Shown: positions 1 through 7,240 of the stretch, piece by piece
How positions within the stretch are numbered: position 1 is the first letter of the stretch
How the letters are laid out: every line of letters starts with the position of its first letter
Source: Bacteroidia bacterium
Lineage (GTDB): Bacteria; Bacteroidota; Bacteroidia; Bacteroidales; Prolixibacteraceae
Assembly: GCA_025358395.1 (NCBI GenBank)
Contig: JANYJT010000088.1
Coordinates: 1 to 17,940 of the forward strand
DNA length: 17,940 nt
Direction of reading: 5' to 3'
Program-made: the position numbers and the translations under genes
Notes under the pieces: model-generated
Databases searched by the model: none
What the model was told of the DNA's origin: nothing
Seen by the model: the letters and a program-made list of their open reading frames with translations, nothing else

Positions 1-93
1 ACATCGTTCGCCTCCGAGCTTGGTAATTGGGTCGGTGAAAAGGGCATACCGTCCCCAAACTTTAAATTGAATACTGTTTTTGGGTGTTTCCAT
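1..93 (-). CDS. cas5: Cas5 (type I-C-like, Cas5d), N-terminal fragment
   Basis: Only the first 31 codons lie in the window; the gene continues past the left edge. Translation from the ATG at 93 gives [20 protein letters not shown], then a DPITKLGGE stretch. The 'FKVWG.YA.FT.P' opening is typical of Cas5 of type I-C systems (Cas5d), an RRM-fold protein that in I-C replaces Cas6 as the pre-crRNA endonuclease and then stays in Cascade at the crRNA 5' handle. The start lies 3 nt after the cas3 stop codon, so the two are surely co-transcribed and probably translationally coupled. The order cas3-cas5 matches I-C loci, where cas8c, cas7, cas4, cas1 and cas2 usually follow. With only 31 residues the subtype call is tentative, but the Cas5 family call is fairly firm. 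Confidence 0.8.
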   Translation of the reverse strand, partial: METPKNSIQFKVWGRYALFTDPITKLGGERC

Positions 94-96
94 ATT

Positions 97-2556
97 TTAA
101 TGTATTAGAGGATCAAATTCTTTAATAACTTCGGTACTTAGCCCAAATTCAGAGTGATAGTATCGCGGATCGCTTAATACAAGTACACCAATTTCCGGGA
201 CTTCATGCAATGCTCCTTCATACTTTAGTTTCTTTATGACATTTGGGAATGCATTAACAGTATAATGCTGTGCCTTCTTCAGTAATATAAACTGTTGTTC
301 TACTGCAAACTGCGAAAATAAATCTGATATTATTTCTTTTCCTTTGGTTGAATATGGAACAACAATCCCTTGTGTTGTAGCATCTATAGCCTTAAAAGCA
401 TCGGCAGCAGTTTTAAATGACTGGCGAAAATAAATATCGGGCTGCCTACCGTTAATCCTGCTATATTCCCCTACCGAGCTACGGTTGGTACTTAATAATT
501 CCAATAAATTATCATCACGACCAACATCAACCGAATAAGCCATTTCACTTGCTCGATTATAGAAATAGTATTGAAAATACCGATCCATGGTAACCGGGTG
601 AATAACTTCATTTGGGTTTCCAGAGTCAACTTGTTTCATCTCACGCAATATCCGCTCGCTAACTTCTTTTCCCACTTTAATATCAACGAGAGAATCTATT
701 GTTTCTTTTGCGGGATTAATTACAAATACCTTCCCGATCTCCCTTAATCCATTTCGATTACATCGTCCGGCAGCTTGAACAATGGAATCGAGTCCGGCAA
801 CAAAACGGATAACCGATCCAAAGTCAACATCAACGCCAGCCTCAATAAGTTGTGTGCTAACGCAAATCAAAGATTCCTTTCCTAATTTTGCACGTATTTC
901 GGTAAGTTTCTCCATTCGATGGGCAGGGCACATGCTTGTACTCAAATGATAAACCGAATAATCAACTAGTTCTGAGCAAGCCTTGTAAACTGCTTGAGCA
1001 TTATTCTTCGTGTTAACAATTACCAGACAGCTTCCGCTTTCTTTGCTTTGTTCTATTGCCAAGGAGGCAATCGCATCTGTTTCCCATCCCTGAGGTCTAA
1101 TTTTATTTTCAACTACAACCCGTCTTAAATCTCGAAATAAGGTTTCAATGTCAGGCATAATCTCATTGGATTTGTCAAAGTTTATCCAGCCTTTGTTTTC
1201 ATCAACCTTATTCAATAAAGGTTGGGTTGCCGTGCATAAAACCACGCTGCTGTTGCAATGCCTGGTAAGATAGTTCACTGCATTGCAAAACATATGCACT
1301 GTTTTTATCGGAAGAGTTTGAATTTCATCAAAAACAATCACAGAATTGGCCAATTGGTGCATTCGGCGGGCACTACGAGTTCCACCTCCAAATAATGTTT
1401 CGAGCAATTGGACACTTGTTGTATATATAATAGGAGCATCCCAGTTTTCGGTCAATATCTTATTTTTCCAATTCTGGATTTCAGGCATCAGATTCGAATG
1501 GTGCTCTAATACGATGCGACCTTTTTCATGTTTATCAACTTCAAGAATATCGCGGACAACTTGAGCGTTTTGGTCAATGATAGAAGTAAAAGGAATAACA
1601 TAAATTATCCTGTCGAGATTATGTTTATGCGCATGATGAAGAGCGAAACGCAGACTGGCCAACGTTTTTCCTCCGCCTGTTGGAACAGTAAGTGTGAAAA
1701 CGCCTTTATTATCAGATGACCTTTCAAAACATGCACCTGATATCAGTTTTCGAAGAATATCAACTTTGGATTTATTGGGTTTGCTTTCAAATTCGATGTA
1801 CTTATCTTCAAGCCTGTTAATAAGCAATTCCCAACTTATATATTTTCCATTTTGCCTTTTCTTAACATCTGGTGGATATTCAAAATTGGCAGTGTCGAGC
1901 CGGTCTGCATCTATCAAACAACTATATAGCATACGCAGCATTAAACCAGCCTGAAACTGTGTATTTATTGATTTTTCTGATTTTTCAAGTATCGAAATCC
2001 GCTTTAATGTTTGTAAGATTCCCCCGAAACATTCCGGATCGTTCATTAATCGATCGATTTTTTCAATAATTTCAAGTTCTGCCTTCTTTAAGACTTCGTC
2101 TAAATGGGTTTTACTATCTGATTTAGCCATTCGTCTGTTGAAGTCATTTTCTCCATCAATGGTAAGGCAATCAATTAAACCAGAATGGTGGGAGGCGACA
2201 CAAAGTGCCAACAACTGAGAAGCTATTTGTTCCTTTATAGTTTTGTCCTTAGCAAAATTCCAAATGAATTGAGATCCGGCTGTCGAGTGATCAATCTTGC
2301 CCCTTAACCCGTGCGAATCAACATATTCATCCTCGTCTTGATTTATTAACCCGGAAGCTGAGCCAATGTAATTCTGAAACGCATTACTGTATTTTCCGAA
2401 GTCATGTAATAGACCAATTAGTTCGCCTGCTTTAGCCAGACCAATTTTTGAAGCATTACAAGTTGAAATATCGGATACATTCTTAATATGATCTTCAACC
2501 GATTGCTTCTCATTATCAATCTTTCTAATATGTGCGATGTATTTTACTTCTATCAT
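97..2556 (-). CDS. cas3: CRISPR-associated helicase/nuclease Cas3 (HD + DExH fused)
   Basis: Type I effector nuclease-helicase that is recruited by target-bound Cascade and unwinds and degrades the non-target strand. I start it at the ATG at 2556 (MIEVKYIAHI), giving 819 aa; an in-frame upstream TTG would overlap the preceding gene. The N-terminal HD domain shows His23, His51-Asp52 (GLLHDFGK), His90 (DHSTAG) and His123-His124 (ASHHSG), so the metal site looks intact. The helicase core shows Walker A TVPTGGGKT (about 290-298), motif II DEIQ (410-413), motif III TAT (442-444), and motif VI QAAGRCNRNG (594-603). Length and the N-terminal HD order fit single-chain Cas3 of type I-C. The start lies 7 nt after the WYL gene stop and cas5 begins 3 nt downstream, so this is one operon. 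No frameshift or missing motif is seen; it appears functional. Confidence 0.95.
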   Translation of the reverse strand: MIEVKYIAHIRKIDNEKQSVEDHIKNVSDISTCNASKIGLAKAGELIGLLHDFGKYSNAFQNYIGSASGLINQDEDEYVDSHGLRGKIDHSTAGSQFIWNFAKDKTIKEQIASQLLALCVASHHSGLIDCLTIDGENDFNRRMAKSDSKTHLDEVLKKAELEIIEKIDRLMNDPECFGGILQTLKRISILEKSEKSINTQFQAGLMLRMLYSCLIDADRLDTANFEYPPDVKKRQNGKYISWELLINRLEDKYIEFESKPNKSKVDILRKLISGACFERSSDNKGVFTLTVPTGGGKTLASLRFALHHAHKHNLDRIIYVIPFTSIIDQNAQVVRDILEVDKHEKGRIVLEHHSNLMPEIQNWKNKILTENWDAPIIYTTSVQLLETLFGGGTRSARRMHQLANSVIVFDEIQTLPIKTVHMFCNAVNYLTRHCNSSVVLCTATQPLLNKVDENKGWINFDKSNEIMPDIETLFRDLRRVVVENKIRPQGWETDAIASLAIEQSKESGSCLVIVNTKNNAQAVYKACSELVDYSVYHLSTSMCPAHRMEKLTEIRAKLGKESLICVSTQLIEAGVDVDFGSVIRFVAGLDSIVQAAGRCNRNGLREIGKVFVINPAKETIDSLVDIKVGKEVSERILREMKQVDSGNPNEVIHPVTMDRYFQYYFYNRASEMAYSVDVGRDDNLLELLSTNRSSVGEYSRINGRQPDIYFRQSFKTAADAFKAIDATTQGIVVPYSTKGKEIISDLFSQFAVEQQFILLKKAQHYTVNAFPNVIKKLKYEGALHEVPEIGVLVLSDPRYYHSEFGLSTEVIKEFDPLIH

Positions 2557-2563
2557 AATGCAT

Positions 2564-3517
2564 CTAATTTCTCTCAAAATTCGTTGATTCGACTCCGAAC
2601 TTCGTGGAGTCCCTAAAAGAATTTCCGCATTTCTTGATTTTTAATTTTAAGAAATCCCGAAACCCCTCATCGCCTACCAAATGAATATCTTCGGCAATGC
2701 CCAGAACAAACCGTCCGGGTCCTTCATACTTGGCAACAAGGGTTTTAAATATATACAGGTTAGCGCTTTTTTGAGTGATGTGCTTTGCTGATAACGGATA
2801 TTCCTCGGTAAGCAGGTTTTTCGCCCGGAGGTTCATTCGAAATTCAACTTGCTTATTTAATTCTCCTGTATTTCGGAAAATGTCAACAGGCAAAGAACGA
2901 TGCAAGCGCTCGTACTCCCAATGGAACGGGGTTTCAGATATATCTTCGATGCGGCAAATTTTAAACTGCCGGTTCATCTTTAATCCGGTGTCGAAAGCCC
3001 ACACCAAATTAAAATCGTCCTTAAATTCAAATGGTTCCACCATCCGATTTCTCACTGTCTGGCTATTGCCCGAAGAATAGTTAAGCAATAATATCTGCCT
3101 CCCGGTTTGCAAGGCATTTCGAAGGGACTGCACAATTGCTGTCTTCTCTTTGTGGATATATGATTCAATTGCTTTATCCTGGTTCAGAAAGGATACGAGT
3201 TTTTGTTTCAGTTTTAAAGCACATCCGGCTTTTTCCCTAAGATTATCGATACAAGAAGAAAGAAGATAGGCCTCTTCCTCGTTGAAATGCAGCAAATCAC
3301 TTAGTATATGTTGATTTTTTTCTTGGTATTTTATCCGGTATTTTCCCCCTTCCTGTTGAAGATCAAATCCGGTATCCCGTAATAAATTACAGTAGCAATA
3401 AAATGCAGAACTTTTTATCTCCATGAAGGTGATACATTCTTCCTTCGTCTTCGGATAGCTGCTTGACAGGAAAAGAATTAGACGAAGAATCCGATGTGTT
3501 TTGGTTTCTTGCGGCAT
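2564..3517 (-). CDS. HTH/WYL-domain transcriptional regulator leading the cas operon
   Basis: A 317-aa protein with a winged-helix-like N-terminus (about 1-62), a linker helical region, a divergent WYL domain (about 140-192, LLLNYSSG through RQFKICRI) and a WCX-like C-terminal region (about 225-297). WYL proteins bind nucleic-acid or nucleotide ligands, and several that sit beside CRISPR loci regulate cas expression. The position here, first gene of a minus-strand operon and 7 nt before cas3, suggests that it controls this cas operon; that is inference. By eye the W-Y-L tripeptide aligns to N170-L171-V172, while the downstream 'A-F-D' and 'R-x-F-K-I-x-R-I' parts are kept. The last 20 or so residues are an extension whose codons overlap a small inverted repeat. 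The ATG at 3517 has no obvious Shine-Dalgarno, which is normal in this phylum. No clear promoter was found upstream. Confidence 0.82.
   Translation of the reverse strand: MPQETKTHRILRLILFLSSSYPKTKEECITFMEIKSSAFYCYCNLLRDTGFDLQQEGGKYRIKYQEKNQHILSDLLHFNEEEAYLLSSCIDNLREKAGCALKLKQKLVSFLNQDKAIESYIHKEKTAIVQSLRNALQTGRQILLLNYSSGNSQTVRNRMVEPFEFKDDFNLVWAFDTGLKMNRQFKICRIEDISETPFHWEYERLHRSLPVDIFRNTGELNKQVEFRMNLRAKNLLTEEYPLSAKHITQKSANLYIFKTLVAKYEGPGRFVLGIAEDIHLVGDEGFRDFLKLKIKKCGNSFRDSTKFGVESTNFERN
2592..2612 (-). repeat. Small inverted repeat inside the 3' end of the WYL gene
   Basis: Arms GACTCC (2592-2597) and GGAGTC (2607-2612) flank a 9-nt spacer which itself contains the CGAA/TTCG mirror. It encodes part of the non-conserved C-terminal tail of the WYL protein and lies about 36 nt before the cas3 start, so it could form a hairpin between the first two cistrons. 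Alternatively it is a short dispersed palindromic element. No U-tract follows, so it is unlikely to be an intrinsic terminator. Confidence 0.4.
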
Positions 3518-3963
3518 TTTATGCAGAATTTTGGTTAGGACAATTTCATTTGTTCAGATACATCGAATACTGAGCTTAACTTTAAGATTATTGCGTTTTC
3601 ATACAAAAGTTAACCAGAATGAAATTCACAAGTAAGAAGTAGCAATTTATATCCTTTCCTCAAAACGAGTATGAATACATGTCGGCAGGTTTAACAAAAG
3701 CAATATGTAATATGCTCATGCAGGTTCAAATTAGACGAACTAATTATCCATTAAAGATATAATAAAATATCTAACATAATTGCAATAATATTTTCAGGTA
3801 TTTTGGGTTTCCTGCTGTTGTTTAGAAGGCCAACCACAACAGTTTAGTATTGATAATCTCAACGAGGCGCGGTGTTTATCAGTAAGTCAAAGATACAATT
3901 TGAAAGCAAATCCTTGGAGTTGCACTCGCCCAGTCTCCCAGTCTCCCCTTCGCCCAGTCTTTT
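3518..3963. other. 446-bp intergenic region without a recognisable gene
   Basis: This AT-rich stretch lies between the WYL regulator (whose 5' end faces it) and the 3' end of the metallophosphoesterase. It should hold the promoter of the WYL-cas operon, but I found no good TAnnTTTG match on the minus strand. The only structures seen are a weak AT-rich inverted repeat (AGATAT at 3755-3760, ATATCT at 3767-3772) and the G-rich repeat at 3929-3955. No CRISPR repeat-spacer pattern, tRNA or convincing small ORF was seen. Confidence 0.6.
3929..3955 (-). repeat. AGACTGGG repeats forming a G-quadruplex motif
   Basis: On the plus strand three CCCAGTCT units (3929-3936, 3937-3944, 3953-3960) surround a CCCC run (3945-3948). 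Read on the minus strand this gives four G-tracts (GGG, GGGG, GGG, GGG) with loops of 4, 5 and 5 nt, which satisfies the canonical G3+N1-7 quadruplex rule. It starts 8 nt after the stop codon of the minus-strand phosphatase gene and so would lie in its 3' UTR. Folding and function are inferred. Confidence 0.65.
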
Positions 3964-4917
3964 CTACTCCCTCTTCCTCCGATAGGAATAAAGCGTCTCA
4001 CCTTTCTCGTTGATGTAGTAAAAAGCGAAATCATGAGAGGTCACATGGCAGATGGTAAATCCTGAAGAACTTTTGACATAACGAGTAAAGAACCAGGGAT
4101 TAGACCAGCGCGGTTTGATTCCGGTGGAGGTAACCATATAATCAATGCCGTCGCGCTGGAGGTGCTCAAATTTGTGCACGTGGCCATTCAGGTAAAAGTC
4201 TACCTTGTATTTTCTCAGGAGCGGAACGATGTCCTCAATAAGATTGTAGGTACTACCATGGTTTAAATCAGAAGTATAAGCCGGATGATGACCGACCACA
4301 ACCTTCCAGGTTTCGTGAGACCGGGCCAGAACACTGTCAACAAAAGCCACAGTCTTTTCAGGATCCTGCGTATTCACCTCCTTGTATTTGGGATCACGAT
4401 GGTAAAAGCCCACGAATGGAGAGGTGTCAATCATGACAAAACGAATGGTGGTGTTGCTATCAACCCGTTGGACAAATGTATAATTGCGGGAAGGCATGGT
4501 CCATCGCTGATTGGTTTTCGAATAATCAACCAATGCCTGCGGATTGCCAATGTATTCGTGGTTACCAATGATGGAATACCACTTAAGATTCAACTCAGCA
4601 ACCGGAAACATCTTCTCAAATTGGGCAATCCACAGCGAATCGTGTGCATCTCTCACCCCCTGATCGTGAAAAAAATCCCCCTGATTGATTACAAATCTTG
4701 GATGAAATGATTTGGATAACCTATTGACAGTGTGGGCGACAGAATCTTCACGATATTGACCCGTAGAGCCCATGTCGGAAAGAACAAAAAAATTGAATCC
4801 GTCGGCCTGAGGTGCTTCAACAACAGGATCAGGACGGCATCCGGTTACAAATGAAACCAGCAATATCATGCCTAGGACCGAATTCCGCAAGCCATTTTGT
4901 TTCAATGCAAGATTCAT
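3964..4917 (-). CDS. Lipoprotein metallophosphoesterase, tartrate-resistant acid phosphatase-like
   Basis: A 317-aa calcineurin-like phosphoesterase. The N-terminus is a lipoprotein signal peptide with lipobox VTGC and acylated Cys27, so it is probably anchored in the envelope facing the periplasm. The dimetal-site motifs are in order: LSDMG (Asp48), GDFFHDQG (Asp81), GNHE (Asn119-His120), VGHHP (His210), a later His220, and GHVH (His246, His248). The pattern GNHE plus GHHP...HGST plus NGHVH resembles the ACP5/purple acid phosphatase branch, which hydrolyses phosphomonoesters. In true purple acid phosphatases the GDNFY tyrosine ligates iron; here that position appears to be His84, so the family label is loose. 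The substrate is unknown. It lies downstream of the LTA-synthase-like gene on the same strand, with a 203-bp gap, so co-transcription is possible but not shown. Confidence 0.85.
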   Translation of the reverse strand: MNLALKQNGLRNSVLGMILLVSFVTGCRPDPVVEAPQADGFNFFVLSDMGSTGQYREDSVAHTVNRLSKSFHPRFVINQGDFFHDQGVRDAHDSLWIAQFEKMFPVAELNLKWYSIIGNHEYIGNPQALVDYSKTNQRWTMPSRNYTFVQRVDSNTTIRFVMIDTSPFVGFYHRDPKYKEVNTQDPEKTVAFVDSVLARSHETWKVVVGHHPAYTSDLNHGSTYNLIEDIVPLLRKYKVDFYLNGHVHKFEHLQRDGIDYMVTSTGIKPRWSNPWFFTRYVKSSSGFTICHVTSHDFAFYYINEKGETLYSYRRKRE

Positions 4918-5120
4918 TTCAGGATTAAAAATGCTTATTTATTCAGTTCTACTCTCATTTGCCGGCAAAAGTTTCACAGCCTCCAATTGCCTTTTGAATG
5001 GACGGCCACACATGGCAGCCACTGCACTCAAATCTTCCCACTTTCGTTTAGGGAGAAGACAAGGCATGCCTTGTCTCTACAGCCAATTTGTCAACACTTT
5101 TAACTCTCAACTTTCCCTTT
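4918..5120. other. Intergenic region between phosphatase and LTA-synthase-like gene
   Basis: 203 bp with no gene. It holds a perfect palindrome at 5057-5076, described separately. No TAnnTTTG match was found upstream of the phosphatase start, which leaves co-transcription with the upstream gene as the simplest reading. Confidence 0.5.
5057..5076. repeat. Perfect 20-bp palindrome, REP-like
   Basis: AGACAAGGCA (5057-5066) is followed directly by its exact reverse complement TGCCTTGTCT (5067-5076), with flanks GGGAGA and CTAC. Its look resembles the short dispersed palindromes of the GTAGAGAC...GTCTCTAC type that I associate with many Bacteroidota and cyanobacterial genomes and that may be mobilised by REP-associated transposases; that link is from memory. 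It lies 45 nt past the stop of the upstream minus-strand gene with no following T-run, so a terminator role is less likely. Confidence 0.6.
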
Positions 5121-7058
5121 TCATTTAATCGTCAGCCGGTTCTCCACCATTCTGTTGTTGTATTGCTGGAGGAACGCTTTAAATCGCTGAAAATGCCTGT
5201 CTATGGTGGTATCTCTGGTTCCAGCCAGATTGTGCAGATATTGAGGATCTTCCTTATACCGGAAAGCCGTCAGCAATTTTGTCCCGTCAGATTGCAGCAG
5301 ATAATCGTCCTCCATAAACTGATAGGCGCCATTTACATAATTGACAACAAATGGATGTTCTTCCGGATTAAAACGATCCCTGCCGAATGCAAAATAGTTT
5401 GCGTCATACTTCAGATATCCCAATACGGTCGGGAAAATATCGATTTGTTGCATCAAAGTTGGATCGAAGCCAACAAGACTGCTGTTCGGCTGGTGAAAAA
5501 TCACAGGGATTGAAAAGAGTCCGGTGGAGGTAATGTACTCTTTGTGATCATTCGAAGGCAGAGAATGATCGGCCGTTAGCACAAAAAGTGTGTTTTTGTA
5601 CCAAGGTTGCCTGGAGGCTTCTTTAAAAAATTCTCTGAGCGAATAGTCACTGTATTGGATACATTTGTACAAAGGATTTGGACCTCCTTTGAAGCTGCTC
5701 TCATATTTCTTTGGGAGAATATATGGATGATGAGAAGAAAGTGTAAACACTGAAGCGACGAACGGCTCTTTCAGCTGACTGAAATTTTTGGCGCAATAAT
5801 TCAGGAAAAGCTCATCCGGGATACCCCAAAAACCATCAGAATCCTCTTTGCGTCCATACTCATTCTGTCCAAAATATTTCTTGATTGAAAGCATATTGGT
5901 AATGGCGCTAAAACCCATTGATCCATTCGGCGCGCCATGGAAAAAACCTGCATCATAGCCCTTCTTTTTCAGCGTGGCCGCCAGACCTTCCATATCGTTT
6001 AATGAATAACGGGACAAAACAAACGGCTGAACCAATGACGGCACGCCGGCAATTACGGATGGAATGGCGTCAATGGATTTTACACCGTTGGCAAAAGAGT
6101 ATTTCCAGGTATAACTAACGTGGATAAGGGAGTCCAAAAACGGTGTATATCCCTTATATTGTCCTCCCTCAAGATCTGTATTTAAAGAACCTACTACCTC
6201 TTTGGTAAAGCTTTCCAAAATTAAAACCACTACGTTCATTGGTTTAAAACTCCCCGTAGGATATCCCTGATGAATAGGAGAATAAATTTTAGCAGCTTCC
6301 TCCTCACTGAAGAATTTTATCTCTTTGAAAGTCTTGGCATTGATGGTCCGGATAATAGAGAATGGGGTATTCAATACAAGTACCGACTCAACAGGCCTTT
6401 GCACTTTTTCGATGGCATTGCTGATGGTTATTGGCCTGGTGGTTCCTGTAAAGCCTCCCCTCATCCCCGCTACGGTCAGGCCGGCACCCAAAAGCATCGT
6501 GACCGTAGACATCGTGTAAAACAGGATATTTGACCGAACCAGACTACTCCTTTTGTGATCTGAATAGACCCACCAAAGAAACACGACCATTCCGGTAAGA
6601 ATTACCGCCAAATACCAAAATTGGACCAGACTAACCAGCCCGATTTTCCAAAGATGAGACTCATTTTTAAATTCCGAAAAAACGCTGAAATCACTTCTTC
6701 TGAGGATGTACCTGAAATAAATGATATCAATGAAATTGGACATCAAAGCAATTGTGTTGGTAACCAGAAATAGTGTTTTAGCGATTTTTTTATAGATTGC
6801 ATTGTATTTCAGCTGTATAGGAAATAGCATCAAAAGGATATACAGGCTATTGACATAGAGAATAGCCGTCAGGTCGAATTTTAATCCGGAAATCATCAAT
6901 TCACCCAGATGCGCCAATGGCATATGAGGAAAATAGCTGCTGTTGAAAAGGTAGAATAATACTCGTTGAACGGAGAAAAGCAGGAATACCATTGACAATC
7001 TCCACACCAACATTGGGAGAGTGCTTCGCTCTTTCGTCACAATATCTTTCAAATTCAT
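5121..7058 (-). CDS. LTA synthase family membrane sulfatase-fold transferase
   Basis: A 645-aa protein with about five N-terminal membrane helices (roughly 16-38, 55-80, 92-115, 140-165, 178-200) followed by an extracytoplasmic alkaline-phosphatase/sulfatase-fold domain (about 272-600). Expected metal and catalytic positions are visible: Glu282 in VLILESFT, probable nucleophile Ser328 in GVKSIDAIP, His374 in FFHGAPNGS, His443/His444 in TLSSHHPY, and Asp497-His498 in LTADHS. In Firmicutes LtaS the nucleophile is Thr and the product is polyglycerol-phosphate. This organism looks Gram-negative and should not make lipoteichoic acid, so transfer of phosphoglycerol or a related head group to periplasmic glycans or lipids is more plausible (inference). 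No substrate is evident. The ATG at 7058 fits the signal-anchor start. Confidence 0.88.
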   Translation of the reverse strand: MNLKDIVTKERSTLPMLVWRLSMVFLLFSVQRVLFYLFNSSYFPHMPLAHLGELMISGLKFDLTAILYVNSLYILLMLFPIQLKYNAIYKKIAKTLFLVTNTIALMSNFIDIIYFRYILRRSDFSVFSEFKNESHLWKIGLVSLVQFWYLAVILTGMVVFLWWVYSDHKRSSLVRSNILFYTMSTVTMLLGAGLTVAGMRGGFTGTTRPITISNAIEKVQRPVESVLVLNTPFSIIRTINAKTFKEIKFFSEEEAAKIYSPIHQGYPTGSFKPMNVVVLILESFTKEVVGSLNTDLEGGQYKGYTPFLDSLIHVSYTWKYSFANGVKSIDAIPSVIAGVPSLVQPFVLSRYSLNDMEGLAATLKKKGYDAGFFHGAPNGSMGFSAITNMLSIKKYFGQNEYGRKEDSDGFWGIPDELFLNYCAKNFSQLKEPFVASVFTLSSHHPYILPKKYESSFKGGPNPLYKCIQYSDYSLREFFKEASRQPWYKNTLFVLTADHSLPSNDHKEYITSTGLFSIPVIFHQPNSSLVGFDPTLMQQIDIFPTVLGYLKYDANYFAFGRDRFNPEEHPFVVNYVNGAYQFMEDDYLLQSDGTKLLTAFRYKEDPQYLHNLAGTRDTTIDRHFQRFKAFLQQYNNRMVENRLTIK

Positions 7059-7092
7059 GTAATGTCTCAGTTTTTTTAGGCTAAGAAAGAAA

Positions 7093-7100
7093 CAAAACTA
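7093..7100 (-). promoter_or_regulatory. Possible -7 box for the LTA-synthase-like gene
   Basis: The minus strand reads TAGTTTTG, an exact match to the Bacteroidota -7 pattern TAnnTTTG, 34 nt upstream of the ATG at 7058. No TTTG or TTG was found at the expected -33 spacing, so this is a partial match only. Confidence 0.35.
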
Positions 7101-7240
7101 ATTATTTCCGCCAATAAGTCTGCTTTTCACTTAATGACAAAATGAATACGGGGACAATTCCTTGGCTGTTTTCTAAATAAGTTGGCCTAAGGAAATACCT
7201 TTAAATGAGTGATTGCGAAAAAGTAATACGGATTGAAATT

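Noticed and set aside
2557..2577. Longer cas3 start at an in-frame TTG
   Set aside because: It would overlap the WYL gene end; the ATG at 2556 gives a Cas3-like N-terminus and usual operon spacing.
3755..3772. AT-rich inverted repeat AGATAT...ATATCT
   Set aside because: A 6-bp AT stem is expected by chance in such AT-rich DNA; not reported as a site.
3927..3960. Repeated CCCAGTCT units as a possible CRISPR array
   Set aside because: The units are only 8 nt and adjoin with no spacers of regular length; no CRISPR repeat is present in the window.
4285..4710. 141-codon plus-strand open frame opposite the phosphatase gene
   Set aside because: It lies wholly antisense to a gene with complete phosphoesterase motifs.
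5088..5513. 141-codon plus-strand open frame at the 3' end of the LTA-synthase-like gene
   Set aside because: It is antisense to a conserved gene and has no domain or promoter evidence.
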